From Pseudomonadota bacterium (GTDB lineage: Bacteria > Pseudomonadota > Alphaproteobacteria > Micropepsales > Micropepsaceae), in NCBI GenBank assembly GCA_021817355.1, contig JAKAVI010000264.1, forward strand, positions 1 to 8,543: DNA of 8,543 bases, given 5' to 3'. A program made the position numbers and the translations under genes. Below, in pieces: positions 1 through 6,430 of the stretch. The notes beneath the pieces were generated by a model that was not told where the DNA came from, searched no databases, and saw only the letters and a program-made list of their open reading frames with translations. Position 1 is the stretch's first letter. Every line of letters begins with the position of its first letter.

Positions 1-1593
1 CGATCTATGGCTGAGATTCATGGCAAAGCCATTCGGCCACGCTTCGCTTGGCGGATAGACATCGATGAGCTTGAGCATCACATCGCCATCACTTGCCGAT
101 GACGATACATAGAGGATCGCGCTAAAGTTCCCGATCATCTCAATGGGTTCATCCAGTGCAGCACTCTCAAAGACCCGTACATCGTTTCGCTGTGTCAAGG
201 GTCGGTAGGGCGGCTTGGAACCAAAAACACCTTCAGCTTCCCGTTGATCGAATGCCCCCGCGACCATAACCGGCGCACCTGAGGCCGTTGCTCCGCCAAT
301 CGTCGGTACGGGATTGAAAGGATCGCAAAGGCATTCACATACACCTTCCGAACCAATTTCCTTGCGCAACCCGGTGCCATCAAGATAGAGGCGCTTAGGT
401 GAAAGGCCAGGCAGCGGCCAAGCTGTGCCTTCGCACCAGTAGCCTCCATGCTCAAGGCGTCCAGCTGGATCCCTAAGGCCCGAGCCTCCTCCCATCACGA
501 AGAGTTTTACCGGATTGGGAAGATAGTCGGGCGCGTCCCGTCCCTTGAGGTGGCGGTCAAACCACGCGATCCGCAACGCCGTGTAATCGGGGGCAATTGC
601 GTCGTCGAGCGTAGCCTGCGGACCAAAGTCCACCCCGCCCGCGTAGGTGAGCGATCTCTGGCCATGGGTCCATGGCCCAAGAAGGAGCCGTATGAATGCG
701 CCCGAATGACCGCTCGTACCGACAAAATTGTCTACAGCGGTTTTGGCGTAAGGGTCGTACCAGCCGCAAACGTAAACTGCCGGGATATGGGCGAAACGGC
801 CATAAAAGCCCTTTGCATAGAGGCCAGCGCGCTGCCAATAGGCGTCAAAACGTTCATGACGCCATTGTGCAAACAGAACTTCCTCGTACTCCGGAGCAAA
901 GGACAGTGGCGAGTGGCCAGGACGCCATGGCATGCGGGCAAACCATGCTGCAATATCCTCATTCTCAAGAGCCTTCCTGCGGGACGGGTCCGCCTGTACC
1001 GCAGGACTTAATAGGGCATGCTTGTAAGCCCATGTGGCCTGCTTGAGTTCGAAGGCACCGCCTTGGCGAATGCCACTCTCAAAGGCATTCGAAAAGCCGC
1101 CGGAATCAAGAAACATTGCCGCAAGATCTGGCGGTCCAAGCGAGGCTAATGCCGCTTGGGCATGTGCCCCGTAGGAAAGGCCGAACGTGCCGATCCTGCC
1201 GTTGCACCAGGGCTGGTCCTTCAACCAGCGCACTGTATCCCATCCGTCTTCAGCCTCACTCACATATTTAGCAAAGACGCCTTCTGATCCGTAACGGCCA
1301 CGGCAGTCCTGGACGGCAACGATGTAGCCAGCCTGCGCAAAGAGGCTAGCGACCTGCGGTTTGGAAACGGGGCTTGGCACTGCGCGGGTTCTGTCGGCTG
1401 CATTGGTACCACGTTTGTCGTAAGGTGTGCGCTCAAGCAAAACTGGCAGCATCGCCTCAAGTGGCCTGCCCGCCAGGCCAGGGCGATAGATGTCCGTGGC
1501 CAGCCTCACCCCATCGCGCATAGGTACCATCACGTCCCGGCAAACCGCGACATCCGTACCCGGAACGACCTGCCACACCTCGCTGGATTTCAT
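1..1593 (-). CDS. CocE/NonD family alpha/beta-hydrolase (X-Pro dipeptidyl-peptidase-like), C-terminus cut by window edge
   Basis: The frame is open for 531 codons from the ATG at 1593 to the window edge, without a stop. Family knowledge: these are serine hydrolases acting on esters, amides or peptides (cocaine esterase, glutaryl-7-ACA acylase and X-Pro dipeptidyl-peptidase relatives). Seen in the translation: an early strand VPMRDGVRLATDIYRP (about residues 23-38), oxyanion-side motif VQDCRGRYGSEG (94-105), nucleophile elbow GLSYGA with Ser140, GWYD with Asp280, and GPWTHG with His310, giving a complete Ser-Asp-His triad. The jelly-roll C-terminal domain follows and reaches the typical GFAMNLS stretch at the edge, so probably only some tens of residues are missing. 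No signal peptide is visible, so it is likely cytoplasmic. The start has GAGGT six bases upstream and an in-frame TGA just before it. Its exact substrate cannot be told. It lies downstream of amtB-glnK on the same strand, but 630 bp and a likely terminator separate them. Confidence 0.93.
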   Translation of the reverse strand, partial: MKSSEVWQVVPGTDVAVCRDVMVPMRDGVRLATDIYRPGLAGRPLEAMLPVLLERTPYDKRGTNAADRTRAVPSPVSKPQVASLFAQAGYIVAVQDCRGRYGSEGVFAKYVSEAEDGWDTVRWLKDQPWCNGRIGTFGLSYGAHAQAALASLGPPDLAAMFLDSGGFSNAFESGIRQGGAFELKQATWAYKHALLSPAVQADPSRRKALENEDIAAWFARMPWRPGHSPLSFAPEYEEVLFAQWRHERFDAYWQRAGLYAKGFYGRFAHIPAVYVCGWYDPYAKTAVDNFVGTSGHSGAFIRLLLGPWTHGQRSLTYAGGVDFGPQATLDDAIAPDYTALRIAWFDRHLKGRDAPDYLPNPVKLFVMGGGSGLRDPAGRLEHGGYWCEGTAWPLPGLSPKRLYLDGTGLRKEIGSEGVCECLCDPFNPVPTIGGATASGAPVMVAGAFDQREAEGVFGSKPPYRPLTQRNDVRVFESAALDEPIEMIGNFSAILYVSSSASDGDVMLKLIDVYPPSEAWPNGFAMNLSHRS

Positions 1594-2227
1594 CTCCTTA
1601 CCTCATGGACACCGGCGCTCGCCCTTCGCCCGCGCCTTTGCGCGTCCTGTTCTCCTGAGACCAATCAGGTGGTCGTGGAAAACGCAATGTCCTAGCCATA
1701 TTGTGCCACCATCCCATCGAGCAGGAAGCGCAGCGCTGCGACGACGTCATTGGAGCAGGAAATCAAGCTCCGCCGCAACCACCTTCGTCCGTCATAAAGC
1801 CAAGTTCGCCCGGCCTGAGAAGAATTTGGCAAGCGCGACGCGCAGTCCATGGCTCCTTTGCAGATCGCTCGTCCTGGACCCAGGGCGCCTGAGGTACCCG
1901 CGACGCGCGCATCGCGCCCTTTCCTGAGCGCGATAGCGGTACACCCATGACAGGAGTGGACGAGTATCGATCATGGCGCCCCTGCCTCTGCCTTGCACTG
2001 GGCATTGGGTTCTGACGCCGCTGCCGTTACGTGGGCGCCTTGCCCGGCCATGGAGGCCCCGGTGAACGCGCTACCGATGGCGCACTACCGCTTCCAGGTC
2101 CTTATCGGCATTACCGTTTGTGGCAGGGGCAGAGAGCAAAAGGGCGACGTCCGCCCATCCCCTCCAGAAGCAACCGGGAAAACACGACGGAATTGGGTTT
2201 TAGATGATGAACCGGTTGTTCCGCGAT
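1594..2227. other. Intergenic region without a recognisable gene
   Basis: This 634-bp stretch lies between the hydrolase start and the glnK stop. Every open frame on either strand is short, and none gives a protein I recognise. The likely glnK terminator is at 2137-2156. A small inverted repeat (CCTGA at 1654-1658, TCAGG at 1665-1669) sits about 60 bp upstream of the hydrolase start and could be part of its promoter region. A minus-strand ORF of 52 codons (1692-1850) has AAGGAG only two bases before its ATG and is not convincing. The hydrolase promoter must lie here unless it is read through from glnK, but I see no clear -35/-10 pair. Confidence 0.6.
2137..2156 (-). terminator. Likely rho-independent terminator of amtB-glnK
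   Basis: Read on the minus strand, GGGCG and CGCCC form a 5-bp all-GC stem. The loop is five bases, and a G-T pair could extend the stem by one. TTTT follows directly. It lies about 70 bases past the glnK stop, in the right orientation. The stem and T-run are both short, so termination may be partial. Confidence 0.45.
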
Positions 2228-2566
2228 TTAAAGCGCAGCCTCATCCGCTTCGCCGGTGCGGACCCGTACCACACTTTCCAGATCCAGAATGAAGATCTTG
2301 CCGTCACCGACATGTCCCGTGCGCGCGCCATTGGATATGGTGCCAACCACTTCTTCAACACGATTATCCGCGACCGCGATCTCCAGCTTCAGCTTGGGAA
2401 CAAAGGCGATCGCATATTCGGCACCGCGGTAGATTTCCTTGTGCCCGCCCTGACGGCCATAGCCACGTACCTCGGTGACCGTCATGCCGCTGATCTGAAT
2501 GGCTTGAAGGGCTTCGCGCACGGCGTCAAGACGGTGCGGTTGAATGATCGCAATGACAAATTTCAT
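2228..2566 (-). CDS. glnK: Nitrogen regulatory protein PII (GlnK type)
   Basis: The 112-residue product has the normal PII length. PII trimers sense 2-oxoglutarate, ATP/ADP and, through uridylylation, glutamine; GlnK forms plug the AmtB channel when ammonium is plentiful. Seen here: the T-loop motif YRGAEY with Tyr51, the uridylylation site; Gln39 and Lys58, which contact 2-oxoglutarate in known structures; the B-loop TGxxGDGKIF (83-92); and Arg101 and Arg103 of the ATP site. All are intact, so a working, modifiable PII is expected. One oddity is IIQPHRLD at residues 7-14, where the usual form is IIKPFKLD. The start has GGAG six bases upstream. It lies 20 bp after amtB on the same strand and is surely co-transcribed. 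The name GlnK rather than GlnB rests on linkage to amtB. Confidence 0.97.
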   Translation of the reverse strand: MKFVIAIIQPHRLDAVREALQAIQISGMTVTEVRGYGRQGGHKEIYRGAEYAIAFVPKLKLEIAVADNRVEEVVGTISNGARTGHVGDGKIFILDLESVVRVRTGEADEAAL

Positions 2567-2586
2567 GACCGTCTCCGTCAGATGGG

Positions 2587-3807
2587 CTAGGCACCGTGGT
2601 AGGCAGATTCGCCATGGGAGGAAAAATCCAGCCCCTGGATCTCATCATCGCGGCTGACACGCAGGCCGACCACCGCGTCTGTCAGTTTGACAATCCCATA
2701 GCTCGCCGCCGCCGACCATATGCTGACAATAGCGACGCCCAGGAACTGTATGGCGAATTGTGAGCCAATTCCGCCATGCAAAGCCGAGGGCAGGCCGCCC
2801 GCCCCAACCACCACGGCCAGCGGTAGCAGAAGCGTGCCCAGTGCGCCGCCGACGCCGTGAACCCCAAGCACGTCCAGCGAGTCGTCGATCTTAAGGCCAC
2901 GCTTGACGACGAGGACCGCAACATAGCAGAGCCCTCCCCCGCACAATCCCAACAGCACTGCACCTTCCGGTCCGACATAGCCAGACGCCGGAGTGATGGT
3001 GGCAAGACCGGCGATCGTGCCAGTGACAGCACCGATCAGGCTCGGCTTACCAAATTTGATCCACTCGATCACGATCCACACCAAGGTTGCCGTGGCTGCA
3101 GCCAGATGCGTGGCCAGCATCGCCATCGCCGCATCGCCGCCAGAGGCCAGAGCGCTGCCGGCATTGAAACCGAACCAGCCAACCCACAGCATCGCGGCGC
3201 CCGCCATGACCATCCAGGGCGCGTGCGGGGGCTGCACATGCTGCGGAAAACCCCGCCTCGGCCCGATCTGCCAGGCAACCACCAGCGCCGACACCCCCGC
3301 GGTCACATGCACGACGATACCGCCCGCGAAGTCCAGCACACCACGGGTTTCAAGCCATCCGCCGCCCCATACCCAATGCACCACCGGCACATAGACAATG
3401 AACAACCACAGGGCAGAAAACATCAGCACCGCTGCAAAACGGATGCGCTCGACATAGGCGCCGATGATCAACGCCGGGGTGATGACTGCAAAGGTCATCT
3501 GAAACATGATGAAGGCGCTCTCCGCCACATGGGTACCTGGATGAACGGCCCCGCGCGTGAGAGCTGAAAGGAAGAGTTCATGCAAGTCGCCGATAAAGGG
3601 TCCCGTGCCGCCAAACGCCAGGCTATATCCCGCAGCGAACCAGAGCAGCGATGCAAGACCTGCCAACGCGACGCATTGGGCGAATACCGAAAGCACATTC
3701 TTGGCCTGAACCAGCCCCGCATAGAAAAATCCCAGCGCCGGCAGCGTCATCAGCAGCACCAGCGCCGACGACATCATTAGCCAGGCATTGTCCGCCCCCT
3801 CGATCAT
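2587..3807 (-). CDS. amtB: Ammonium transporter AmtB
   Basis: The product is a 406-residue inner-membrane Amt/Mep/Rh channel with about eleven hydrophobic segments. The family conducts ammonium across the inner membrane as a trimer. The key residues follow Escherichia coli AmtB with an offset of one: Phe106 and Phe214 (phenylalanine gate), Trp147 in VWGGG and Ser218 (outer binding site), Asp159, and the pore twin histidines His167 and His317. The C-terminal tail GLDFSSHGESAYHG matches the conserved region that contacts GlnK. I chose ATG 3807 because GGAG lies five bases upstream. The longer frame from ATG 3855 adds 16 residues that are neither a signal peptide nor conserved, and it lacks a ribosome site. 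It is the first gene of an operon with glnK 20 bp downstream. Control by nitrogen status is expected, but the sequence does not prove it. Confidence 0.97.
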   Translation of the reverse strand: MIEGADNAWLMMSSALVLLMTLPALGFFYAGLVQAKNVLSVFAQCVALAGLASLLWFAAGYSLAFGGTGPFIGDLHELFLSALTRGAVHPGTHVAESAFIMFQMTFAVITPALIIGAYVERIRFAAVLMFSALWLFIVYVPVVHWVWGGGWLETRGVLDFAGGIVVHVTAGVSALVVAWQIGPRRGFPQHVQPPHAPWMVMAGAAMLWVGWFGFNAGSALASGGDAAMAMLATHLAAATATLVWIVIEWIKFGKPSLIGAVTGTIAGLATITPASGYVGPEGAVLLGLCGGGLCYVAVLVVKRGLKIDDSLDVLGVHGVGGALGTLLLPLAVVVGAGGLPSALHGGIGSQFAIQFLGVAIVSIWSAAASYGIVKLTDAVVGLRVSRDDEIQGLDFSSHGESAYHGA

Positions 3808-3816
3808 CACGTCTCC
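3807..3816 (-). promoter_or_regulatory. Ribosome binding site deciding the amtB start
   Basis: GGAG on the minus strand (3813-3816) lies five bases before the ATG at 3807. No comparable site precedes the in-frame ATG at 3855, so the shorter protein is preferred. Confidence 0.6.
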
Positions 3817-3905
3817 AAGTCGAAAACCAGCCCCAGTCGCATCCGTGCCGCGCATAGCCGGCGTTACAACGCGTCATCGTGCCCCTTTTTTAGGCAGGTT
3901 ATGCC

Positions 3906-3936
3906 CTATTGCCAATAGCGGGCAGCAAGGCTGCCC
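3906..3936. repeat. Two adjacent perfect inverted repeats upstream of amtB
   Basis: CTATTG (3906-3911) and CAATAG (3913-3918) form a 13-bp palindrome with a single central base. One base later, GGGCAGC (3920-3926) and GCTGCCC (3930-3936) form a perfect 7-bp stem with a three-base loop. No T-run follows on either strand, so a terminator is unlikely. They lie about 100-130 bp before the chosen amtB start, where an operator or promoter would sit. Confidence 0.55.
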
Positions 3937-3978
3937 CAGGCTATCTGTCGCTGCGTCAGTCTAGCCGTTGCCCCCTTG

Positions 3979-4005
3979 CGTGCCCTGTTCAGGTAACGAC
4001 AGGCA
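3979..4005. repeat. Imperfect inverted repeat in the divergent intergenic region
   Basis: GTGCCCTGT (3979-3987) pairs with ACAGGCAC (3998-4005) as eight base pairs with one bulged C, around a ten-base loop. It may be an operator or a hairpin; its role is unknown. Confidence 0.35.
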
Positions 4006-4114
4006 CAGTACCCCCCCAAGTCCCATCCCTCGCCTGAGGCAGGGCCACGTCAGGAAGCGGAAGGGCACACCACGCCTTGGGCCACATTTGCACAGTGCGC
4101 ACCGTGGGCGCCGC

Positions 4115-4144
4115 CACCATCGCCCGCATGCCGTGGCGATGGTG
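4115..4144. repeat. Perfect 10-bp inverted repeat upstream of the amidohydrolase promoter
   Basis: CACCATCGCC (4115-4124) and GGCGATGGTG (4135-4144) are exact reverse complements around a ten-base spacer. The right arm ends 16 bp before the candidate -35 box at 4161. That placement suits a transcription factor site, with the two arms about two helical turns apart. The arms contain CACCAT/ATGGTG, which recalls NtrC half-sites, but the spacing is too wide for the usual NtrC site. Confidence 0.6.
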
Positions 4145-4160
4145 CGGATTGCCTTGGGTC

Positions 4161-4188
4161 TTGAGCCCGACGGACCGGCGTATATGAT
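4161..4188 (+). promoter_or_regulatory. Candidate sigma-70 type promoter for the amidohydrolase gene
   Basis: A -35 box TTGAGC (4161-4166, four of six consensus bases) and a -10 box TATGAT (4183-4188, five of six) are 16 bp apart. Transcription would start near 4195, leaving a leader of about 100 bases before the ATG at 4293. This is a motif match only. Confidence 0.4.
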
Positions 4189-4292
4189 GGACCGCCACCT
4201 CAGCCCATGATGCATGATGATGCTACCTGCGCTGCATGTTTTGCGCTACTAGGGACATCGTGGCTGGATTTGTTCACGGTGAGGACTTGGCG

Positions 4293-5513
4293 ATGACACG
4301 AAGGCTGTTTGAAAACGCACTGATCTTTGACGGAGTGAGGTCAGAGCTTCTCTCTGATTTCTTCGTCGTCGTCGAAAACGACATCATCCAGTCACTCAGC
4401 AAGGCAAGACCTGAGGGCCATTTCGATCAAGTGATCGATCTGAAGGGCGCCATGATGTTGCCGGGGTTCATCGACGCGCATTTCCATGCCTATGCCGTTG
4501 AGATTGACCTCTCCAAGCTCGAATATTACCCAGTAACCTATGTTGCACAGCGCAGCCGCCATTTGATGGAACAGGCGCTGAGACGCGGTTTCACCACCGT
4601 GCGCGACGTTGGTGGCGCAGATTACGGATTATGGAGAGCCATCGAGGAAGGTTACGTCTTAGGGCCCCGCCTGTTCTACTGCGGCCGTGCCTTCAGCCAG
4701 GCCGGCGGCCATGGTGATACAAGAGCGCCTCATATGGAATGGCAACCCTGCGGGTGCTCTGCCCATCGAGGTATCTCCGAGATTGTTGATGGCGCGGATG
4801 CGATTCGCAAATCCGCGCGCGAGGCCCTGCGCCAGGGAGCGCACCATCTCAAGATTTTCGTCTCCGGCGGCATTGCCTCACCAAGCGATCCCATTTGGAT
4901 GCAGCAATTCTCCGAAGCAGAGATCGCCGCGGTGGTCGACGAGGCGACGCGCCGCAGAGCGTATGTCGCGGCCCACGCATACACAGCAGAGACCATAAGC
5001 CGGGCCGTGCGGCTGGGGGTGCGTTCTATCGAGCACGCCAATCTCATCGACAAGGTTGCAGCTGCCGATGTCAGCCGTCATGGCGCCTTTGTTGTTCCGA
5101 CCCTTTCGACCTATGACAGCCTTTTTACACATGGGCGCGCGATGGGCGCCCCCGATCACCTTCTTGAAAAGCTGGAAGTCGTACGTGGCCGCGGGCTGGA
5201 GGCCATTGAGCTGTGCCGGGCAGCGGGCGTCAAGCTCGGCTTCGGAACGGATTTGCTGGGGGCCCTTCATGTTCATCAGCGCGACGAATTCCGGCTGAGG
5301 AGCGAGGTCGAAACACCGATACAAATCCTGCGATCGGCTACATCGATAAACGCCGAACTGCTCAACATGACCGGCAAACTCGGCTGCATCAGTCCGGGGG
5401 CCTACGCCGATTTTGTGATCGTCGATGGTAATCCGCTCGAAGATCTGTCCCTTCTCTACCGCCCAGAACCCGCTATCCGGCAAATCTGGAAGGCCGGAGC
5501 GCGCGTGAGTTGA
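4293..5513 (+). CDS. Metal-dependent amidohydrolase (Xaa-Arg/Lys dipeptidase- or imidazolonepropionase-like)
   Basis: The 406-residue product belongs to the amidohydrolase superfamily: a TIM-barrel hydrolase with a small beta-sandwich built from both termini. The binuclear metal ligands are all present: His63 and His65 in HFH, Lys187 (the lysine carboxylated in relatives) in HHLKIFVSGG, His228 in AHAY, His248 in EHAN, and the catalytic Asp320 in GFGTD. GGHGD (138-142) and the C-terminal ADFVIVDGNP (371-380) are also typical. Relatives annotated as prolidases have been shown to be Xaa-Arg/Lys dipeptidases, so a peptide or amide substrate is likely; the exact one cannot be read from sequence. 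I chose ATG 4293, with GAGG eight bases upstream, over ATG 4236, whose 19 extra residues are atypical. No signal peptide is visible, so a cytoplasmic location is likely. It is transcribed away from amtB, and no terminator is evident after it. Confidence 0.92.
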   Translation: MTRRLFENALIFDGVRSELLSDFFVVVENDIIQSLSKARPEGHFDQVIDLKGAMMLPGFIDAHFHAYAVEIDLSKLEYYPVTYVAQRSRHLMEQALRRGFTTVRDVGGADYGLWRAIEEGYVLGPRLFYCGRAFSQAGGHGDTRAPHMEWQPCGCSAHRGISEIVDGADAIRKSAREALRQGAHHLKIFVSGGIASPSDPIWMQQFSEAEIAAVVDEATRRRAYVAAHAYTAETISRAVRLGVRSIEHANLIDKVAAADVSRHGAFVVPTLSTYDSLFTHGRAMGAPDHLLEKLEVVRGRGLEAIELCRAAGVKLGFGTDLLGALHVHQRDEFRLRSEVETPIQILRSATSINAELLNMTGKLGCISPGAYADFVIVDGNPLEDLSLLYRPEPAIRQIWKAGARVS

Positions 5514-5912
5514 GATCTGCCCAGAACTGAAGCTTTGGGGCACGCAATCCCGGCTGTGGGCTTCGCTGATGACGGCGACCATGACCGCGAAGGCGCTCCG
5601 CGCTATGCAGCAAGGCCGCCATCGGGCCCGACAGCCCGTGCCAGGGCGACAGGACTCCTGAGCATCCGAGAGGTGCCCTGGGTACTGCCGCACAGGGCAG
5701 GCGACCGGCTGTGTAGGGCTCCATCTCACCAGCTTGCACTTGAAGGCTGCCCTGCTCTACCCGGCCACCACACCAGCCGAGCCCGCAAGGACTCTTTATG
5801 GTTACAAATGCGCGAGATCGCACTCTTTCCAACACAGAGCCGCGCCAAAGCCCTAGCGCCGCCCTGCCAATTGGCTTTAGATTGTCGGCGGGGGTGATCG
5901 GGCAAAGGCCGG
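5514..5912. other. Intergenic region upstream of the efflux cluster
   Basis: No open frame in these 399 bp gives a recognisable protein. The region should hold the promoter for the rightward cluster, but I find no convincing -35/-10 pair. CAGGGC or its complement GCCCTG occurs repeatedly between about 5640 and 5870. Two of these copies form the inverted repeat at 5674-5699. Confidence 0.5.
5674..5699. repeat. Inverted repeat with 7-bp arms upstream of the efflux cluster
   Basis: TGCCCTG (5674-5680) and CAGGGCA (5693-5699) are exact reverse complements around a 12-base spacer. No T-run follows. It could be an operator for the DUF2946-like and efflux genes, though it lies over 200 bp upstream of the first start. 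Confidence 0.35.
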
Positions 5913-6308
5913 ATGAAGGCTACCGCATACATCCGGCTCAAACGTCGGCGGTGGAAAGTCGAGCTACGGCATGTCGCCGCCCTCGTGCTCGTCGCGTTCA
6001 ATCTTCAGGCCTATATCGCTCAGAGCCATATCGAAGGTTGGCAGTTGCGCGTCAGCGATGGCCTGCGCCAGAGCCATTCCTCCCCTGCCCGGGAGCCTGC
6101 AAGGGCGCCACAGTCCGGCCATCGGGGCCATCTGCGTTGTCCCTTCTGTCTGGCGGTTCTTCATGCCGGCGCCTTCATAGGTCCGGCACCGCTGCAGTGG
6201 CTCTCCCCCTCACTCTGTCTGCATGTGGTGCTGATCGCGCTGAATGTACGACAGCACAGGCCTGCACTGGCGCATATCTGGCGGAGCCGCGCTCCCCCAG
6301 CCCTCTAG
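5913..6308 (+). CDS. Small membrane-anchored protein, DUF2946-like, with CPFC motif
   Basis: The 131-residue protein has no known function. Seen: a basic N-terminus, a hydrophobic segment at about 20-36 that could be a signal anchor or signal peptide, the sequence AQSHI after it, a His/Arg-rich stretch, CPFC with Cys76 and Cys79, a second hydrophobic segment (about 98-111), and the ending WRSRAPP. From memory, this layout and tail match small alphaproteobacterial proteins labelled DUF2946; the family name is moderately sure. The cysteine pair and histidines, if periplasmic, could bind a metal or form a disulphide. The start has AAAGG four bases upstream. A frame open from 5798 into the next gene overlaps this one but is not coding. 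It lies 122 bp before the efflux lipoprotein on the same strand, which suggests a shared role in export or metal handling (inference). Confidence 0.72.
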   Translation: MKATAYIRLKRRRWKVELRHVAALVLVAFNLQAYIAQSHIEGWQLRVSDGLRQSHSSPAREPARAPQSGHRGHLRCPFCLAVLHAGAFIGPAPLQWLSPSLCLHVVLIALNVRQHRPALAHIWRSRAPPAL

Positions 6309-6430
6309 GCCGCGCGCGCGCCCAAACGCGCCGCCGTCACTGCAACGTCGCGAGCTTTTTTACCCGGTCAAGGCGACTGCCTCCTGGTGCTTCCGGCGTG
6401 CGCAGACCTAGCAACCTCCATGGAACCACC

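Larger units (their letters stand above)
3808..4292. other. Divergent intergenic region between amtB and the amidohydrolase
   Basis: This 485-bp stretch must hold the promoters of both divergent genes. It contains four inverted repeats, of which the two neighbouring ones at 3906-3936 are listed as one entry, and a rightward promoter candidate; each is listed separately. It also holds a run of seven C (4010-4016) and a tandem CATGATG pair (4206-4219). The open frames here overlap on both strands and look like chance products. I see no classical NtrC site. The best sigma-54-like match for amtB is weak and overlaps the repeat at 3920-3936. Confidence 0.6.

Noticed and set aside
448..1011. Plus-strand ORF of 187 codons inside the hydrolase gene
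   Set aside because: It lies wholly antisense to a gene with intact catalytic motifs and has no protein-like features.
1692..1850. Minus-strand ORF of 52 codons in the gap after glnK
   Set aside because: AAGGAG is only two bases before its ATG, the protein is unrecognised, and an ORF of this length is expected by chance in GC-rich DNA.
2857..3567. Plus-strand ORF of 236 codons antisense to amtB
   Set aside because: Its Arg/His/Gln-rich, low-complexity translation is a shadow of the conserved transporter gene.
3808..3855. 16-residue N-terminal extension of AmtB from the ATG at 3855
   Set aside because: It has no ribosome site and no signal-peptide character, whereas the ATG at 3807 has GGAG five bases upstream.
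4115..4144. Classical NtrC binding site
   Set aside because: The CACCAT/ATGGTG half-sites are 18 bp apart, while known NtrC sites have only a few bases between half-sites.
4236..4292. 19-residue extension of the amidohydrolase from the ATG at 4236
   Set aside because: The extension is atypical for the family, and the ATG at 4293 has a GAGG site and starts the usual beta-strand.
5569..5661. 30-codon plus-strand ORF after the amidohydrolase
   Set aside because: It is too short to support, has no ribosome site and resembles nothing I can name.
4878..5729. Minus-strand ORF of 283 codons antisense to the amidohydrolase
   Set aside because: It mirrors the codon pattern of the true gene, is rich in Cys, Arg and Pro, and shows no domain.
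5798..6430. N-terminal extension of about 211 residues on the outer-membrane efflux protein
   Set aside because: The extra frame is rich in Arg, Ser and Pro without domain character, overlaps the DUF2946-like gene, and would bury the lipoprotein signal that begins at 6431.
6309..6430. Possible terminator (T6 near 6355) between the DUF2946-like gene and the efflux gene
   Set aside because: The GC-rich palindromic bases upstream do not form a stem directly adjoining the T-run.
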